Assembly: GCF_003837805.1 (NCBI RefSeq)
Contig: NZ_RQIT01000019.1
Location: forward strand, 62,001 to 126,000
Source: Bradyrhizobium sp. RP6
GTDB taxonomy: Bacteria > Pseudomonadota > Alphaproteobacteria > Rhizobiales > Xanthobacteraceae
DNA length: 64,000 bases
Reading direction: 5' to 3'
The translations under genes were made by a program, and so were the position numbers. Shown here in pieces: positions 8,759 to 15,720 of this stretch (within the stretch, counting starts at the first letter, position 1; every line of letters begins with the position of its first letter). The notes under the pieces were generated by a model. That model had not been told where the DNA came from. It worked only from the letters and a program-made list of their open reading frames with translations, and ran no database searches.

Positions 8759-9078
8759 TGGTCCATCCTCTTCAGGAGATCGTCGAGCGCGTCGAGCCGG
8801 ATCTGCCAGAAGGAAGCCATCTCGCCGGTCCAGTCGATCAGTGGATTGAGCGCACCGGGCCGCGCGCTGTAATGGGTCTGGCGTCCCTCGTGCCGGTCGC
8901 GCACGAGGCCAGCCTGCTTCAGGGCCCCGAGATGTTTCGACACCGCCGGCTGCGACACCCCGGATCGTGCCGTCAGCGCCCCGACCGTCTGCTCCCCCTC
9001 GCGGCACAGCCGCTCGAAGATCGCCCGACGGGTCGGATCGGCAAGCGTCCGGAACAGGAGGTCGTGGGCGGCGGACAT
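8755..9078 (-). CDS. ArsR family winged-helix transcriptional regulator
   Basis: This 107-residue regulator has the ArsR winged helix: FRTLADPTRRAIFERL, then GVSQPAVSKHLGALKQAGLV as recognition helix (SQPAVSKHL) and a wing with RDRHEGRQTHYS. It lacks the ELCVCDL metal-site cysteines of arsenic/cadmium sensors, so it is probably not a metal sensor; this subgroup commonly pairs with SRPBCC proteins. I chose the ATG at 9078; an in-frame TTG lies two codons upstream. Two matching palindromes just before the gene (9085-9106 and 9114-9129) are likely its own operators. It heads a four-gene operon. Confidence 0.92.
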   Translation of the reverse strand: MSAAHDLLFRTLADPTRRAIFERLCREGEQTVGALTARSGVSQPAVSKHLGALKQAGLVRDRHEGRQTHYSARPGALNPLIDWTGEMASFWQIRLDALDDLLKRMDQ

Positions 9079-9084
9079 GGGCAA

Positions 9085-9106
9085 TCCATAACTGGGAAGT
9101 TATGGA
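9085..9106. promoter_or_regulatory. Putative ArsR operator 1
   Basis: TCCATAACT-GGGA-AGTTATGGA is a perfect 9-bp inverted repeat with a four-base centre, starting 7 bases upstream of the arsR ATG. Position and size fit autorepression by the ArsR dimer. Confidence 0.72.
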
Positions 9107-9113
9107 TAAATGC

Positions 9114-9129
9114 ATAACTGGTGAGTTAT
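9114..9129. promoter_or_regulatory. Putative ArsR operator 2
   Basis: ATAACT-GGTG-AGTTAT repeats the core of operator 1 with the same four-base spacer and 6-bp perfect arms. Its centre is 26 bases from that of operator 1, so the two could be bound cooperatively across the promoter. Confidence 0.68.
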
Positions 9130-9183
9130 CGGTGAGTCAAGTGCGACAGGAGGCTACGGCCATGGCTGGCGCAGCCCTCTCCG

Positions 9184-9270
9184 CGTCATTGCGAGGAGCC
9201 CTTGCGACGAAGCAATCCAGTCTGTCTCCGCGGAGAAAGTCTGGATTGCTTCGCTGCGCTCGCAATGACG
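9184..9270. repeat. Palindromic intergenic repeat, family A, copy 1
   Basis: The element begins CGTCATTGCGAG and ends CTCGCAATGACG. It contains the inner inverted pair GAAGCAATCCAG / CTGGATTGCTTC, so the whole can fold into one long hairpin. Five other copies occur in the window, all between genes. Confidence 0.85.
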
Positions 9271-9298
9271 GAGAATGTGGCGCCGTTTTCCGCAAACC

Positions 9299-9748
9299 CT
9301 ACGGCCGCAGATACAAATATCCCTGCGACTGCAGTTCGGCCAGCCGAACCACGCCGCCGTTCTCCGCGCTGACGAAGCCGGGCAGGAGCTCCTTCAGCGT
9401 GACGTTCTGGGCTTTCATCGTGTTGCCGCAGGCGGCGAGCTCGACGCCGTCCCTGGAGAACTCGCCGACGCGCTTGCTGACATCGGGACTGGCCTGTGCC
9501 GAGTGAAACGCCTTCAGCGCCGGGCCGTGGATCACCAGCGCCAGGGTCACGTGCTCGGGACCACCGACGCCATCAATGTGGTTCTGGATGTTACCGAGGA
9601 CGAAATTGACCTTCTCGGCATCGCTGAGATGATAGACGACCTTCAGCTTGTTGCCCGAGCCGGCTTCCGTCGCAGCTTTCGCGCTGGAGGCGCCCAGCGC
9701 CGCACCCAGGGCCGAGACGGCGCTCCACAAGATGTTCCGCCGGTTCAT
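9299..9748 (-). CDS. Exported DsrE/DsrF-like family protein
   Basis: This 149-residue protein has an N-terminal export signal (MNRRNILWSAVSALGAALG...SSAKA) with an RR pair, so Tat or Sec export with cleavage after AKA is likely. The mature part matches the DsrE/YchN fold: KVVYHLSDAEKVNFVLGNI, then VTLALVIHGPALKAF and a single Cys in VELAACGNTMKAQ, the position that carries sulfur in DsrE-type sulfurtransferases. Such periplasmic DsrE-like proteins are frequent in proteobacteria but uncharacterised. AAGGAGATC precedes the ATG. It is transcribed apart from the next gene, with a 40-base gap. Confidence 0.82.
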   Translation of the reverse strand: MNRRNILWSAVSALGAALGASSAKAATEAGSGNKLKVVYHLSDAEKVNFVLGNIQNHIDGVGGPEHVTLALVIHGPALKAFHSAQASPDVSKRVGEFSRDGVELAACGNTMKAQNVTLKELLPGFVSAENGGVVRLAELQSQGYLYLRP

Positions 9749-9788
9749 GGCGATCTCCTTCGGCTGGACTGAGTTCGCGCGACAGATA

Positions 9789-10412
9789 TCACTTGTGGCG
9801 CAATGCGGCGAGTTCCTTGCGGTCGGTCACGAGCGAGGCGCACTCGCTGTTGTCGGTACGGTCGAGACGGAAAATCCTGTCGTCGGCGCCGGCGACCAGC
9901 GATTGCTCGGCGTCGTCGTCCGGCTTGTTGTTCTGCCAGACCCTGATCCGCTCGAGGCGGACGATCGCGGACTTGCTGTCCCTGGACAGCGCCATCTCGA
10001 TCCCGCCGCCTTCGCAGTCCACGCCGCAGCCCAGGCGGACCTCGTCGCCCTGACTGAGAAGCACCGCGTGGCTGCCGCACGAGCCGCTGGAGTCGAAATC
10101 GCCGGAGCGATGGCGATAGCGAAAACCCAGACGGAACGAGTTGTGCAGCTGCTTGTCCTCGTTGTCGATTTCCGCCGAGATCAGCAGCTTCATGGAAGCC
10201 ACCTTCTGCTTGGGATGCCGCGCCAGATGCTCGGCATCGTAGCGACGGACGAAACAGGCATAGGACTTGTTGCTGGCCGTCCCCGCATAGAGCCGCGCAT
10301 TAAAGGCGTCGACTTCGGCCTTTGTGGTCTCCCGGACCTTGTCGGCCTCATCGGCGTGGACGACGCCGGTCAGGGCCGCGAAAGCTAGGGCAGCAATGAG
10401 GGGGAGCTTCAT
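9789..10412 (-). CDS. Secreted protein of unknown function
   Basis: This 207-residue protein starts MKLPLIAALAFAALTGVVHA, a clear Sec signal peptide, followed by a hydrophilic mature domain with CFVRRYDAEHLARHPKQKVASMKLLI and C-rich SGSCGSHAVL and LGCGVDCEGG segments that could form disulfides in the periplasm. I do not recognise a named family. It is on the minus strand 40 bases upstream of the DsrE-like gene and could share its transcript. The start at 10412 is the ATG that gives the signal peptide; the ribosome binding site is weak. Confidence 0.72.
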   Translation of the reverse strand: MKLPLIAALAFAALTGVVHADEADKVRETTKAEVDAFNARLYAGTASNKSYACFVRRYDAEHLARHPKQKVASMKLLISAEIDNEDKQLHNSFRLGFRYRHRSGDFDSSGSCGSHAVLLSQGDEVRLGCGVDCEGGGIEMALSRDSKSAIVRLERIRVWQNNKPDDDAEQSLVAGADDRIFRLDRTDNSECASLVTDRKELAALRHK

Positions 10413-10725
10413 GAGGGCCTCGGGCGGGTGACAGCAGCACAACAGAACGGCTGTCCGTTAGACGCCGGCGAGAAGCACGCCGTTCAGCATTCGCACGTCA
10501 TTCGCGTGAGCATCGCGCAGGGATCAAGGCCGGTGGCCACTGGCCGGGCCTTAGTCACTGCTGCGATCAAGAAGGTTCAATGGGCGCAGCTGCCTGGCTC
10601 TTCGGAACCCGACGCCGGCGATCGCTGCGACATTGTCTCGGTTCGTCAATGTGATAGCTTTCACAGACGGCCGCGTTTGGCAGTCGTAAGCTGGGGCTGC
10701 TTTGCAAGTTTCTGGAGTCCCCCGC
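10413..10725. other. Divergent intergenic region with a CRP-like site
   Basis: These 313 bases lie between a leftward secreted-protein gene and the rightward cyclase gene. No protein or RNA gene is visible. The one clear signal is a perfect TGTGA-N6-TCACA palindrome at 10650-10665. Confidence 0.6.
10650..10665. promoter_or_regulatory. Perfect CRP-type binding site upstream of adenylate cyclase gene
   Basis: TGTGA-TAGCTT-TCACA matches the E. coli CRP half-site consensus exactly on both arms with the canonical 6-base spacer, 60 bases before the cyclase ATG. A cAMP-responsive CRP homologue binding here would place the cyclase under feedback by its own product. This is an inference from the motif alone. 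Confidence 0.6.
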
Positions 10726-12255
10726 ATGGGCGAAATTCGCAACTTCAGATCCGGAAATCAGGATGAGCCGCCGCCCCACAGCGGAGTGCCTCGTCGACTC
10801 GCCGCGATCATCGTCGGTGACATCGCCTCCTACAGTCGGTTGATGCAGGCCGACGAGGAAGGCACGCATGTTCGCGTCAAGCGGATCGAGCGGGATCTGA
10901 TCCAGCCCAGCATCATCGAGCACCATGGAAGCCTGGTGAAGACGACCGGCGACGGCTTCATCGCCATCTTCGACAGTCCCGTGGAGGCTGTCCGATGCAG
11001 CATCGTCATCCAGCAGAATCTCATCGGTCGGAATGCCTCGCTTCCCAAGCATTCCCGGCTCGAATATCGGATCGGCGTCAATCTTGGCGATGTCATCGTC
11101 GAGCCGGACGACATCTATGGCGACGGCGTCAACATCGCCACGCGCATCGAGGGCATCGCGGAACCGGGGCAGGTCTACATCTCCGGTGCGATCTACGAAC
11201 AGATCAAGCACAAGGTCGTGTGCGGCTATGAGTCGCTCGGAGACCGCAAGGTCAAGAACATCACCGATCCCGTGCGCGTCTATCGCGTGCTCCCGGATGC
11301 CGATGCAGTCGGCAAGACAAGAAGCCGGCGCGAGAACACGCTGATCTTTCTCCTAGGCCTCACGCTGCTCGTCATGGCCGCCGGCGCGCTCTGGTATATG
11401 CTGGCACAGCCTCAGGGCAGGGTGGGCGAGCAGATCGCAATGCCGGCCGCTTCTCCTGCTCCATCTCCGGTCCCGCCAGTGCCGCCGCGCGATGCGGCGA
11501 CGCAGGCGCCGCAACCGTCTCCCTCATTGGCTTCGGCGCCTTCATCGCCCGCACCGGCGCCGAGCCCGTCCTCGACGCCGATACGCGAGCCCGAAATGAT
11601 CGCGATTCGCGGCGGCAGTTTCGCGATGGGAAGCAATGATGATCCGACCGAGCGTCCCGTCCACCAGGTCACGGTCAAGCCGTTCTCGATCGGAAAATAT
11701 CCGGTGACGGTGCGGGAGTGGAACGACTGCGCGGCTGCGGGCGCGTGTGGTTTCACCGCGAACGGCAAGGACGATGCGCCGGTCAGCAACGTGAGCTGGA
11801 CTGACGCGCAGCAATATGCCGCCTTTCTGTCACAGGCGACGAAAAAGCAGTACCGGCTTCCAAGCGAGGCCGAATGGGAATACGCGGCCCGCGGCGGAAC
11901 GCAAACCAAGTATTGGTGGGGCGACAAGCTTCAGCCGGGCATGGCTGGATGTAAGGATTGCGGCGACCTCGCGGCCGAGCAGCCTGCGAAGGTGGGCAGC
12001 TTCAAGCCCAATCCATTCGGTCTCCACGACATGGGCGGCGGCATCGACCAGTGGGTCGAGGACTGCTGGCACAAGAACTATCAGGGAGCGCCGGTCGACG
12101 GTTCGGCATGGACGAGCGGCGACTGCTCATCGCACGTCCTGCGCTCGGGCTCCTGGAAGAACGATTCGAGATACGTGCGGCCGTCCAACCGCGATGGCTA
12201 TGATACCAATGTCCGTTACCCCACGCATGGATTCCGTGTCGCGCTCAGTCCCTAA
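10726..12255 (+). CDS. Membrane class III adenylate/guanylate cyclase fused to SUMF1 domain
   Basis: This 509-residue protein has three parts. Residues 23-190 are a class III cyclase domain with metal-binding D32 and D76, substrate-selecting K72 (LVKTTGDG), and transition-state N136 and R140 (VNIATR), so it should be active. Residues 205-227 form one membrane helix, followed by a Pro/Ala/Ser-rich linker to about 287. Residues 290-509 are a SUMF1/formylglycine-generating-enzyme-like domain (GGSFAMGSNDDPTERPVHQV). The Cys pair of true formylglycine enzymes is absent near the C-terminus, while other cysteines (GCKDCG) suggest disulfides. The topology puts cyclase inside and SUMF1 in the periplasm, suggesting a sensor. 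Start ATG follows CTGGAG; a TTG eight codons upstream is less likely. Confidence 0.9.
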   Translation: MGEIRNFRSGNQDEPPPHSGVPRRLAAIIVGDIASYSRLMQADEEGTHVRVKRIERDLIQPSIIEHHGSLVKTTGDGFIAIFDSPVEAVRCSIVIQQNLIGRNASLPKHSRLEYRIGVNLGDVIVEPDDIYGDGVNIATRIEGIAEPGQVYISGAIYEQIKHKVVCGYESLGDRKVKNITDPVRVYRVLPDADAVGKTRSRRENTLIFLLGLTLLVMAAGALWYMLAQPQGRVGEQIAMPAASPAPSPVPPVPPRDAATQAPQPSPSLASAPSSPAPAPSPSSTPIREPEMIAIRGGSFAMGSNDDPTERPVHQVTVKPFSIGKYPVTVREWNDCAAAGACGFTANGKDDAPVSNVSWTDAQQYAAFLSQATKKQYRLPSEAEWEYAARGGTQTKYWWGDKLQPGMAGCKDCGDLAAEQPAKVGSFKPNPFGLHDMGGGIDQWVEDCWHKNYQGAPVDGSAWTSGDCSSHVLRSGSWKNDSRYVRPSNRDGYDTNVRYPTHGFRVALSP

Positions 12256-12302
12256 AGCATGATCCGGAAAAGTGCGCAGCGGTTTTCCGAAAGGATCATG
12301 CT
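12254..12302. repeat. GATCATGC palindromic repeat, family B, copy 1
   Basis: AAAGCATGATCC ... GGATCATGCTC forms an inverted repeat around GGAAAAGTGCGCAGCGGTTTTCC, overlapping the stop codon of the cyclase gene. A related copy is at 62338-62404. This type of element is common between genes in Rhizobiales and may act as a terminator or mRNA stabiliser. Confidence 0.8.
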
Positions 12303-12318
12303 CAAACAACAACGGAAG

Positions 12319-12350
12319 GCGCGATGACGATCATCCTGATCGCATCGCGC
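12319..12350. repeat. Hairpin associated with family B repeat
   Basis: GCGCGATG at 12319-12326 pairs with CATCGCGC at 12343-12350, and the intervening bases extend the palindrome imperfectly. The same hairpin type follows the second family B copy near 62416-62446, so the two parts probably form one composite element. Confidence 0.72.
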
Positions 12351-12370
12351 TTGGAGCTGGAGTAGGTTTG

Positions 12371-12820
12371 ATGAAAGTCATTTGCTGCGCCGCGCTGGCG
12401 GCGGCGCTCGCATTTCTGCCGGGCGCTGCCTACTCTCAGGGCAAGGCCGCTCCCAAAGACGCAAAACTCTATTTCATCACCCCGCAGGACGGGCAGAAGA
12501 TCCGTGGTGGGTTCTGGGTCCGGTTCGGCCTGCGCAACATGGGCGTGACGCATGCCGGCGATGATTACCAGAACGCTGGTCATCATCATTTGCTGGTCGA
12601 CGTCAAGGACACCATCGATCCCAAGGAGCCGATCCCGCAGGACAAGTCCCATCTGCATTTCGGAGCAGGACAAACCGAGACTTTTCTCGAGCTTCCGCCC
12701 GGCACGCACACGCTGCAGCTGGTGCTCGGCGATGCGAAGCACTATCCGTTCGAACCGCCCGTCGTGTCCGACAAGATCACCGTGCGAGTCAGGCAGCCAG
12801 GTACGGTCCGGCGCCGATGA
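12371..12820 (+). CDS. Exported DUF4399 protein
   Basis: This 149-residue protein has a Sec signal peptide (MKVICCAALAAALAFLPGAAYS, cleavage near SQG) and a single DUF4399 domain with the His-rich GHHHLLVDV and SHLHFGAGQTE segments and the ending LGDAKHYPFEPPVVSDKITVRV. The histidines could bind a metal, but no function is known for the family. The stop codon abuts the stop of korB on the other strand without a spare base. The gene follows a family B repeat, so it is probably expressed separately from the cyclase gene. Confidence 0.85.
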   Translation: MKVICCAALAAALAFLPGAAYSQGKAAPKDAKLYFITPQDGQKIRGGFWVRFGLRNMGVTHAGDDYQNAGHHHLLVDVKDTIDPKEPIPQDKSHLHFGAGQTETFLELPPGTHTLQLVLGDAKHYPFEPPVVSDKITVRVRQPGTVRRR

Positions 12821-13876
12821 TCACCGCAGGCTGGCGTTGATCTTGTCCAGTACTGCCGAGCCCGGGCACAGCGTGTCCGCCTCCAGCGTGTTGAGCGGCG
12901 TCTCGACCGTGTTGAGATGCTCGTGCAGGTCTTCGGCGTCGGGGTCGACATAGAGCAGGCCGGTGACGATCTGGCCCTTGGCGGCATGCTTCTGCAGGAA
13001 GGTCATCGCCCCCAGACGGTCATGCGGATCGTAGTCGGCGTCGATCTTGCGCAGCGCGATCTTGCTGCCGTCGTGCTGCTCGACCACCTGCACCGTGCCC
13101 GGCGCGTAATCGACCGCGATCGGATCGCGGCCGACCAGCACGTCGAGCCGGTTCACCGCGTCGTTGTGCTCGCGGACATAGTCGAAGCTCTTGGTCGAGC
13201 CGGCGTGGTTGTTGAAGGCGATGCAGGGGCTGATGACGTCGATGAAGGACGCGCCCTTGTGGCCGATCGCGGCGGCGATCAGCGGCACCAGCTGGCTCTT
13301 GTCGCCGGAGAACGAGCGCGCCACGAAGGTGGCCCCGAGCTGCAGCGCGATGGCGACGAGGTCGATCGCGTTGTCGGTATTGGTGACACCCTTCTTGCTC
13401 TTCGAGCCGCGGTCGGCGGTGGCCGAGAACTGGCCCTTGGTCAGGCCGTAAACGCCGTTGTTCTCGACGATATAGGTCATGTTGACGCCGCGCCGGATCG
13501 AATGCGCGAACTGGCCGAAGCCGATCGAGGCGGAATCGCCGTCGCCGGAGACGCCGAGATAGATCAGGTCGCGGTTGGCGAGGTTGGCGCCTGTCAGCAC
13601 GGATGGCATGCGGCCGTGCACGGAATTGAAGCCGTGCGAATTGCCGAGGAAATAGTCCGGCGTCTTCGACGAGCAGCCGATGCCGGAGATCTTTGCCACC
13701 CGGTGCGGCTCGATCGAGAGCTCGTAGCAGGCCTCGATGATCGAGGCCGTGATCGAATCGTGGCCGCAGCCCGCGCACAGCGTCGAGATCTTGCCCTCGT
13801 AGTCGCGGTGGGTGTAGCCGAGCTCGTTCTTCTTCAGGCCCGGATGGTGGAATTTCGGCTTTGCGATATAGGTCAT
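12821..13876 (-). CDS. korB: 2-oxoacid:ferredoxin oxidoreductase, beta subunit
   Basis: This 351-residue subunit carries the thiamine-diphosphate site: GDGDSASIGFGQ followed by VENNGVYGLTKGQ, the GDG...NN pattern, plus STLCAGCGHDS with C34 and C37 for a cluster ligand. With KorA it converts a 2-oxoacid (most likely 2-oxoglutarate) and CoA to acyl-CoA and CO2, reducing ferredoxin. The start overlaps the korA stop by four bases, so both subunits are translationally coupled. The substrate cannot be settled from sequence; pyruvate or branched 2-oxoacids remain possible. Confidence 0.93.
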   Translation of the reverse strand: MTYIAKPKFHHPGLKKNELGYTHRDYEGKISTLCAGCGHDSITASIIEACYELSIEPHRVAKISGIGCSSKTPDYFLGNSHGFNSVHGRMPSVLTGANLANRDLIYLGVSGDGDSASIGFGQFAHSIRRGVNMTYIVENNGVYGLTKGQFSATADRGSKSKKGVTNTDNAIDLVAIALQLGATFVARSFSGDKSQLVPLIAAAIGHKGASFIDVISPCIAFNNHAGSTKSFDYVREHNDAVNRLDVLVGRDPIAVDYAPGTVQVVEQHDGSKIALRKIDADYDPHDRLGAMTFLQKHAAKGQIVTGLLYVDPDAEDLHEHLNTVETPLNTLEADTLCPGSAVLDKINASLR

Positions 13877-15720
13877 GACACGGCCTTGCGGAGCGGGGTC
13901 ACCTTGAGGTGATCCTGGTGGTCGCCAATGGCTTTTGCGATGAAGCGGGCGGTGATCGGCGTGCCGTCGTAATGCACGATGGGCACCAGGCGGACGGGAT
14001 CTATGCCGTTCTCGTTGACGATGAGCTGGCGCAGCTGGCTGTCGCGGTTCTGCTCGACGACGTAGACGAAGTCGTGCTCGGCGAGGAAGCTCGCCACGCT
14101 CGAGTGGAACGGAAAGGCGCGGATGCGCAGGCGGTCCAGCTGATGCCCGCGCGCCTCGAGCAACCCGATCGCCTCGTCCATCGCCGGCGAGGTCGAGCCG
14201 AAATAGATCACGCCATACTTGGTCGGACGCTCCGCATTGGCCTGCAGCGGCCGCGGTACGAGGTCCTGCGCCGTCTCGAACTTGCGAACGAGGCGCTGCA
14301 TGTTGTCGGCGTAGACCGTGCCTTCCTCGGAGTATCGCGCATAGCGATCACGCGAGGTGCCGCGGGTGAAATAGGAGCCCTTGGTCGGATGCGTGCCGGG
14401 ATAGGTGCGGTAGGGAATGCCGTCGCCGTCGACGTCGAGATAGCGGCCGAAGTCGCGACCCTCTTCAAGCATCTCCGCGGTCATGATCTTGCCGCGGTCG
14501 TACTGCCGGGCGTCGTCCCATTTCAGCGGACGGGAGAGCCGGTGGTTCATGCCGATGTCGAGATCGAGCATCAAGAAGATGGTGGTCTGGAGCCGCTCGG
14601 CGAGATCGAAGGCGGCGGCCGCGAACTCGAACGCTTCGGCGGGATCTTCCGGAAACAGCAGCACATGCTTGGTGTCGCCATGCGAGGCATAGGCGCAGGC
14701 GATGATGTCGCATTGCTGGGTGCGGGTCGGCATGCCCGTAGAGGGGCCGGCACGCTGGATGTTCATGATCACGGCCGGGATCTCGGCGAAATATGAGAGG
14801 CCGATGAACTCGGTCATCAGGGAGATGCCGGGGCCGGAGGTCGCGGTGAAGGCGCGGGCCCCGTTCCAGGACGCGCCGATCACAATACCGATCGAGGCGA
14901 GCTCGTCCTCGCCCTGCACGATGGCGTACTTGGCCTTGCCGGTTTCAGGGTCGTGCCGGTACTTCTTGCAATGGGCGGTGAAAGCCTCCGCCACCGACGA
15001 TGACGGCGTGATCGGATACCACGCGCACACGGTGGCGCCGCCATAGACTGCGCCGAGCGCGGCGGCGCTGTTGCCTTCGATGAAGATGCGGTCACCGACC
15101 TTGTCGGACTTCTTCACCCTGAGCCCGATCGGGCATTTCAGGTTCTGCAGCGCCCAGTCGCGGCCGAGATGCAGCGCGTGGACGTTGGAGGAGAGTAATT
15201 TCTCCTTGCCCTTGTATTGCTCCCCGATCAGCTGCTCGATCAGTTTCGGGTCCATGTCGAGCAGCGCACTGAGGCTGCCGAGATAGATGATGTTCTTGAA
15301 CAGCTGGCGCTGGCGCGGATCGGTGTAGGTCGAGTTGGTGATCGCGGTCAGCGGCACGCCGATCACGGTGATGTCGTCGCGGAATTTGGTCGACGGCATC
15401 GGCTTGGTGGAATCGTAGAACAGATAGCCGCCGGGCTCGATGCCGGCGACGTCCTTGTCCCAGGTCTGCGGGTTCATCGCCACCATCATGTCGACGCCGC
15501 CGCGGGCGCCGAGATGGCCGTCTTCCGTCACCCGCACCTCGTACCAGGTCGGCAGGCCCTGGATGTTCGAGGGGAAGATGTTGCGCGGGGACACCGGCAC
15601 GCCGTGGCGTAGGATCGCGCGCGCGAACATCTCGTTGGCGCTGGCCGAGCCCGAGCCGTTGACGTTGGCGAAGCGGACGACGAAGTCGTTTACGCTGCTG
15701 ATCGGCTTTTTGTCGGACAT
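13873..15720 (-). CDS. korA: 2-oxoacid:ferredoxin oxidoreductase, alpha subunit (gamma-alpha fusion)
   Basis: This 615-residue protein has the gamma domain first (about 1-190, with NDFVVRFANVNGSGSASANEM and GARGGVDMMVAMNPQTW) followed by the alpha pyrimidine-binding domain (CAWYPITPSSSVAEAF, then GLSYFAEIPAVIMNIQRAGPSTGMPTRT in parts). This is the fused KorA type found in aerobic bacteria. The ATG at 15720 lies 31 bases inside the end of the upstream FAD/Fe-S gene, an unusually long overlap implying tight coupling. Together with KorB it forms a thiamine-dependent, oxygen-tolerant-type 2-oxoacid oxidoreductase that supplies low-potential electrons, possibly to nitrogen fixation or reductive biosynthesis. 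Confidence 0.93.
   Translation of the reverse strand: MSDKKPISSVNDFVVRFANVNGSGSASANEMFARAILRHGVPVSPRNIFPSNIQGLPTWYEVRVTEDGHLGARGGVDMMVAMNPQTWDKDVAGIEPGGYLFYDSTKPMPSTKFRDDITVIGVPLTAITNSTYTDPRQRQLFKNIIYLGSLSALLDMDPKLIEQLIGEQYKGKEKLLSSNVHALHLGRDWALQNLKCPIGLRVKKSDKVGDRIFIEGNSAAALGAVYGGATVCAWYPITPSSSVAEAFTAHCKKYRHDPETGKAKYAIVQGEDELASIGIVIGASWNGARAFTATSGPGISLMTEFIGLSYFAEIPAVIMNIQRAGPSTGMPTRTQQCDIIACAYASHGDTKHVLLFPEDPAEAFEFAAAAFDLAERLQTTIFLMLDLDIGMNHRLSRPLKWDDARQYDRGKIMTAEMLEEGRDFGRYLDVDGDGIPYRTYPGTHPTKGSYFTRGTSRDRYARYSEEGTVYADNMQRLVRKFETAQDLVPRPLQANAERPTKYGVIYFGSTSPAMDEAIGLLEARGHQLDRLRIRAFPFHSSVASFLAEHDFVYVVEQNRDSQLRQLIVNENGIDPVRLVPIVHYDGTPITARFIAKAIGDHQDHLKVTPLRKAVS

Noticed and set aside
8755..9078. 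Arsenic or cadmium sensor
   Set aside because: The metal-binding cysteine motif of ArsR/CadC sensors is absent, and no arsenic genes are nearby.
11580..12255. True formylglycine-generating enzyme
   Set aside because: The C-terminal segment has RYVRPSNRDGY where real enzymes have two catalytic cysteines, so only a SUMF1-like fold is claimed.
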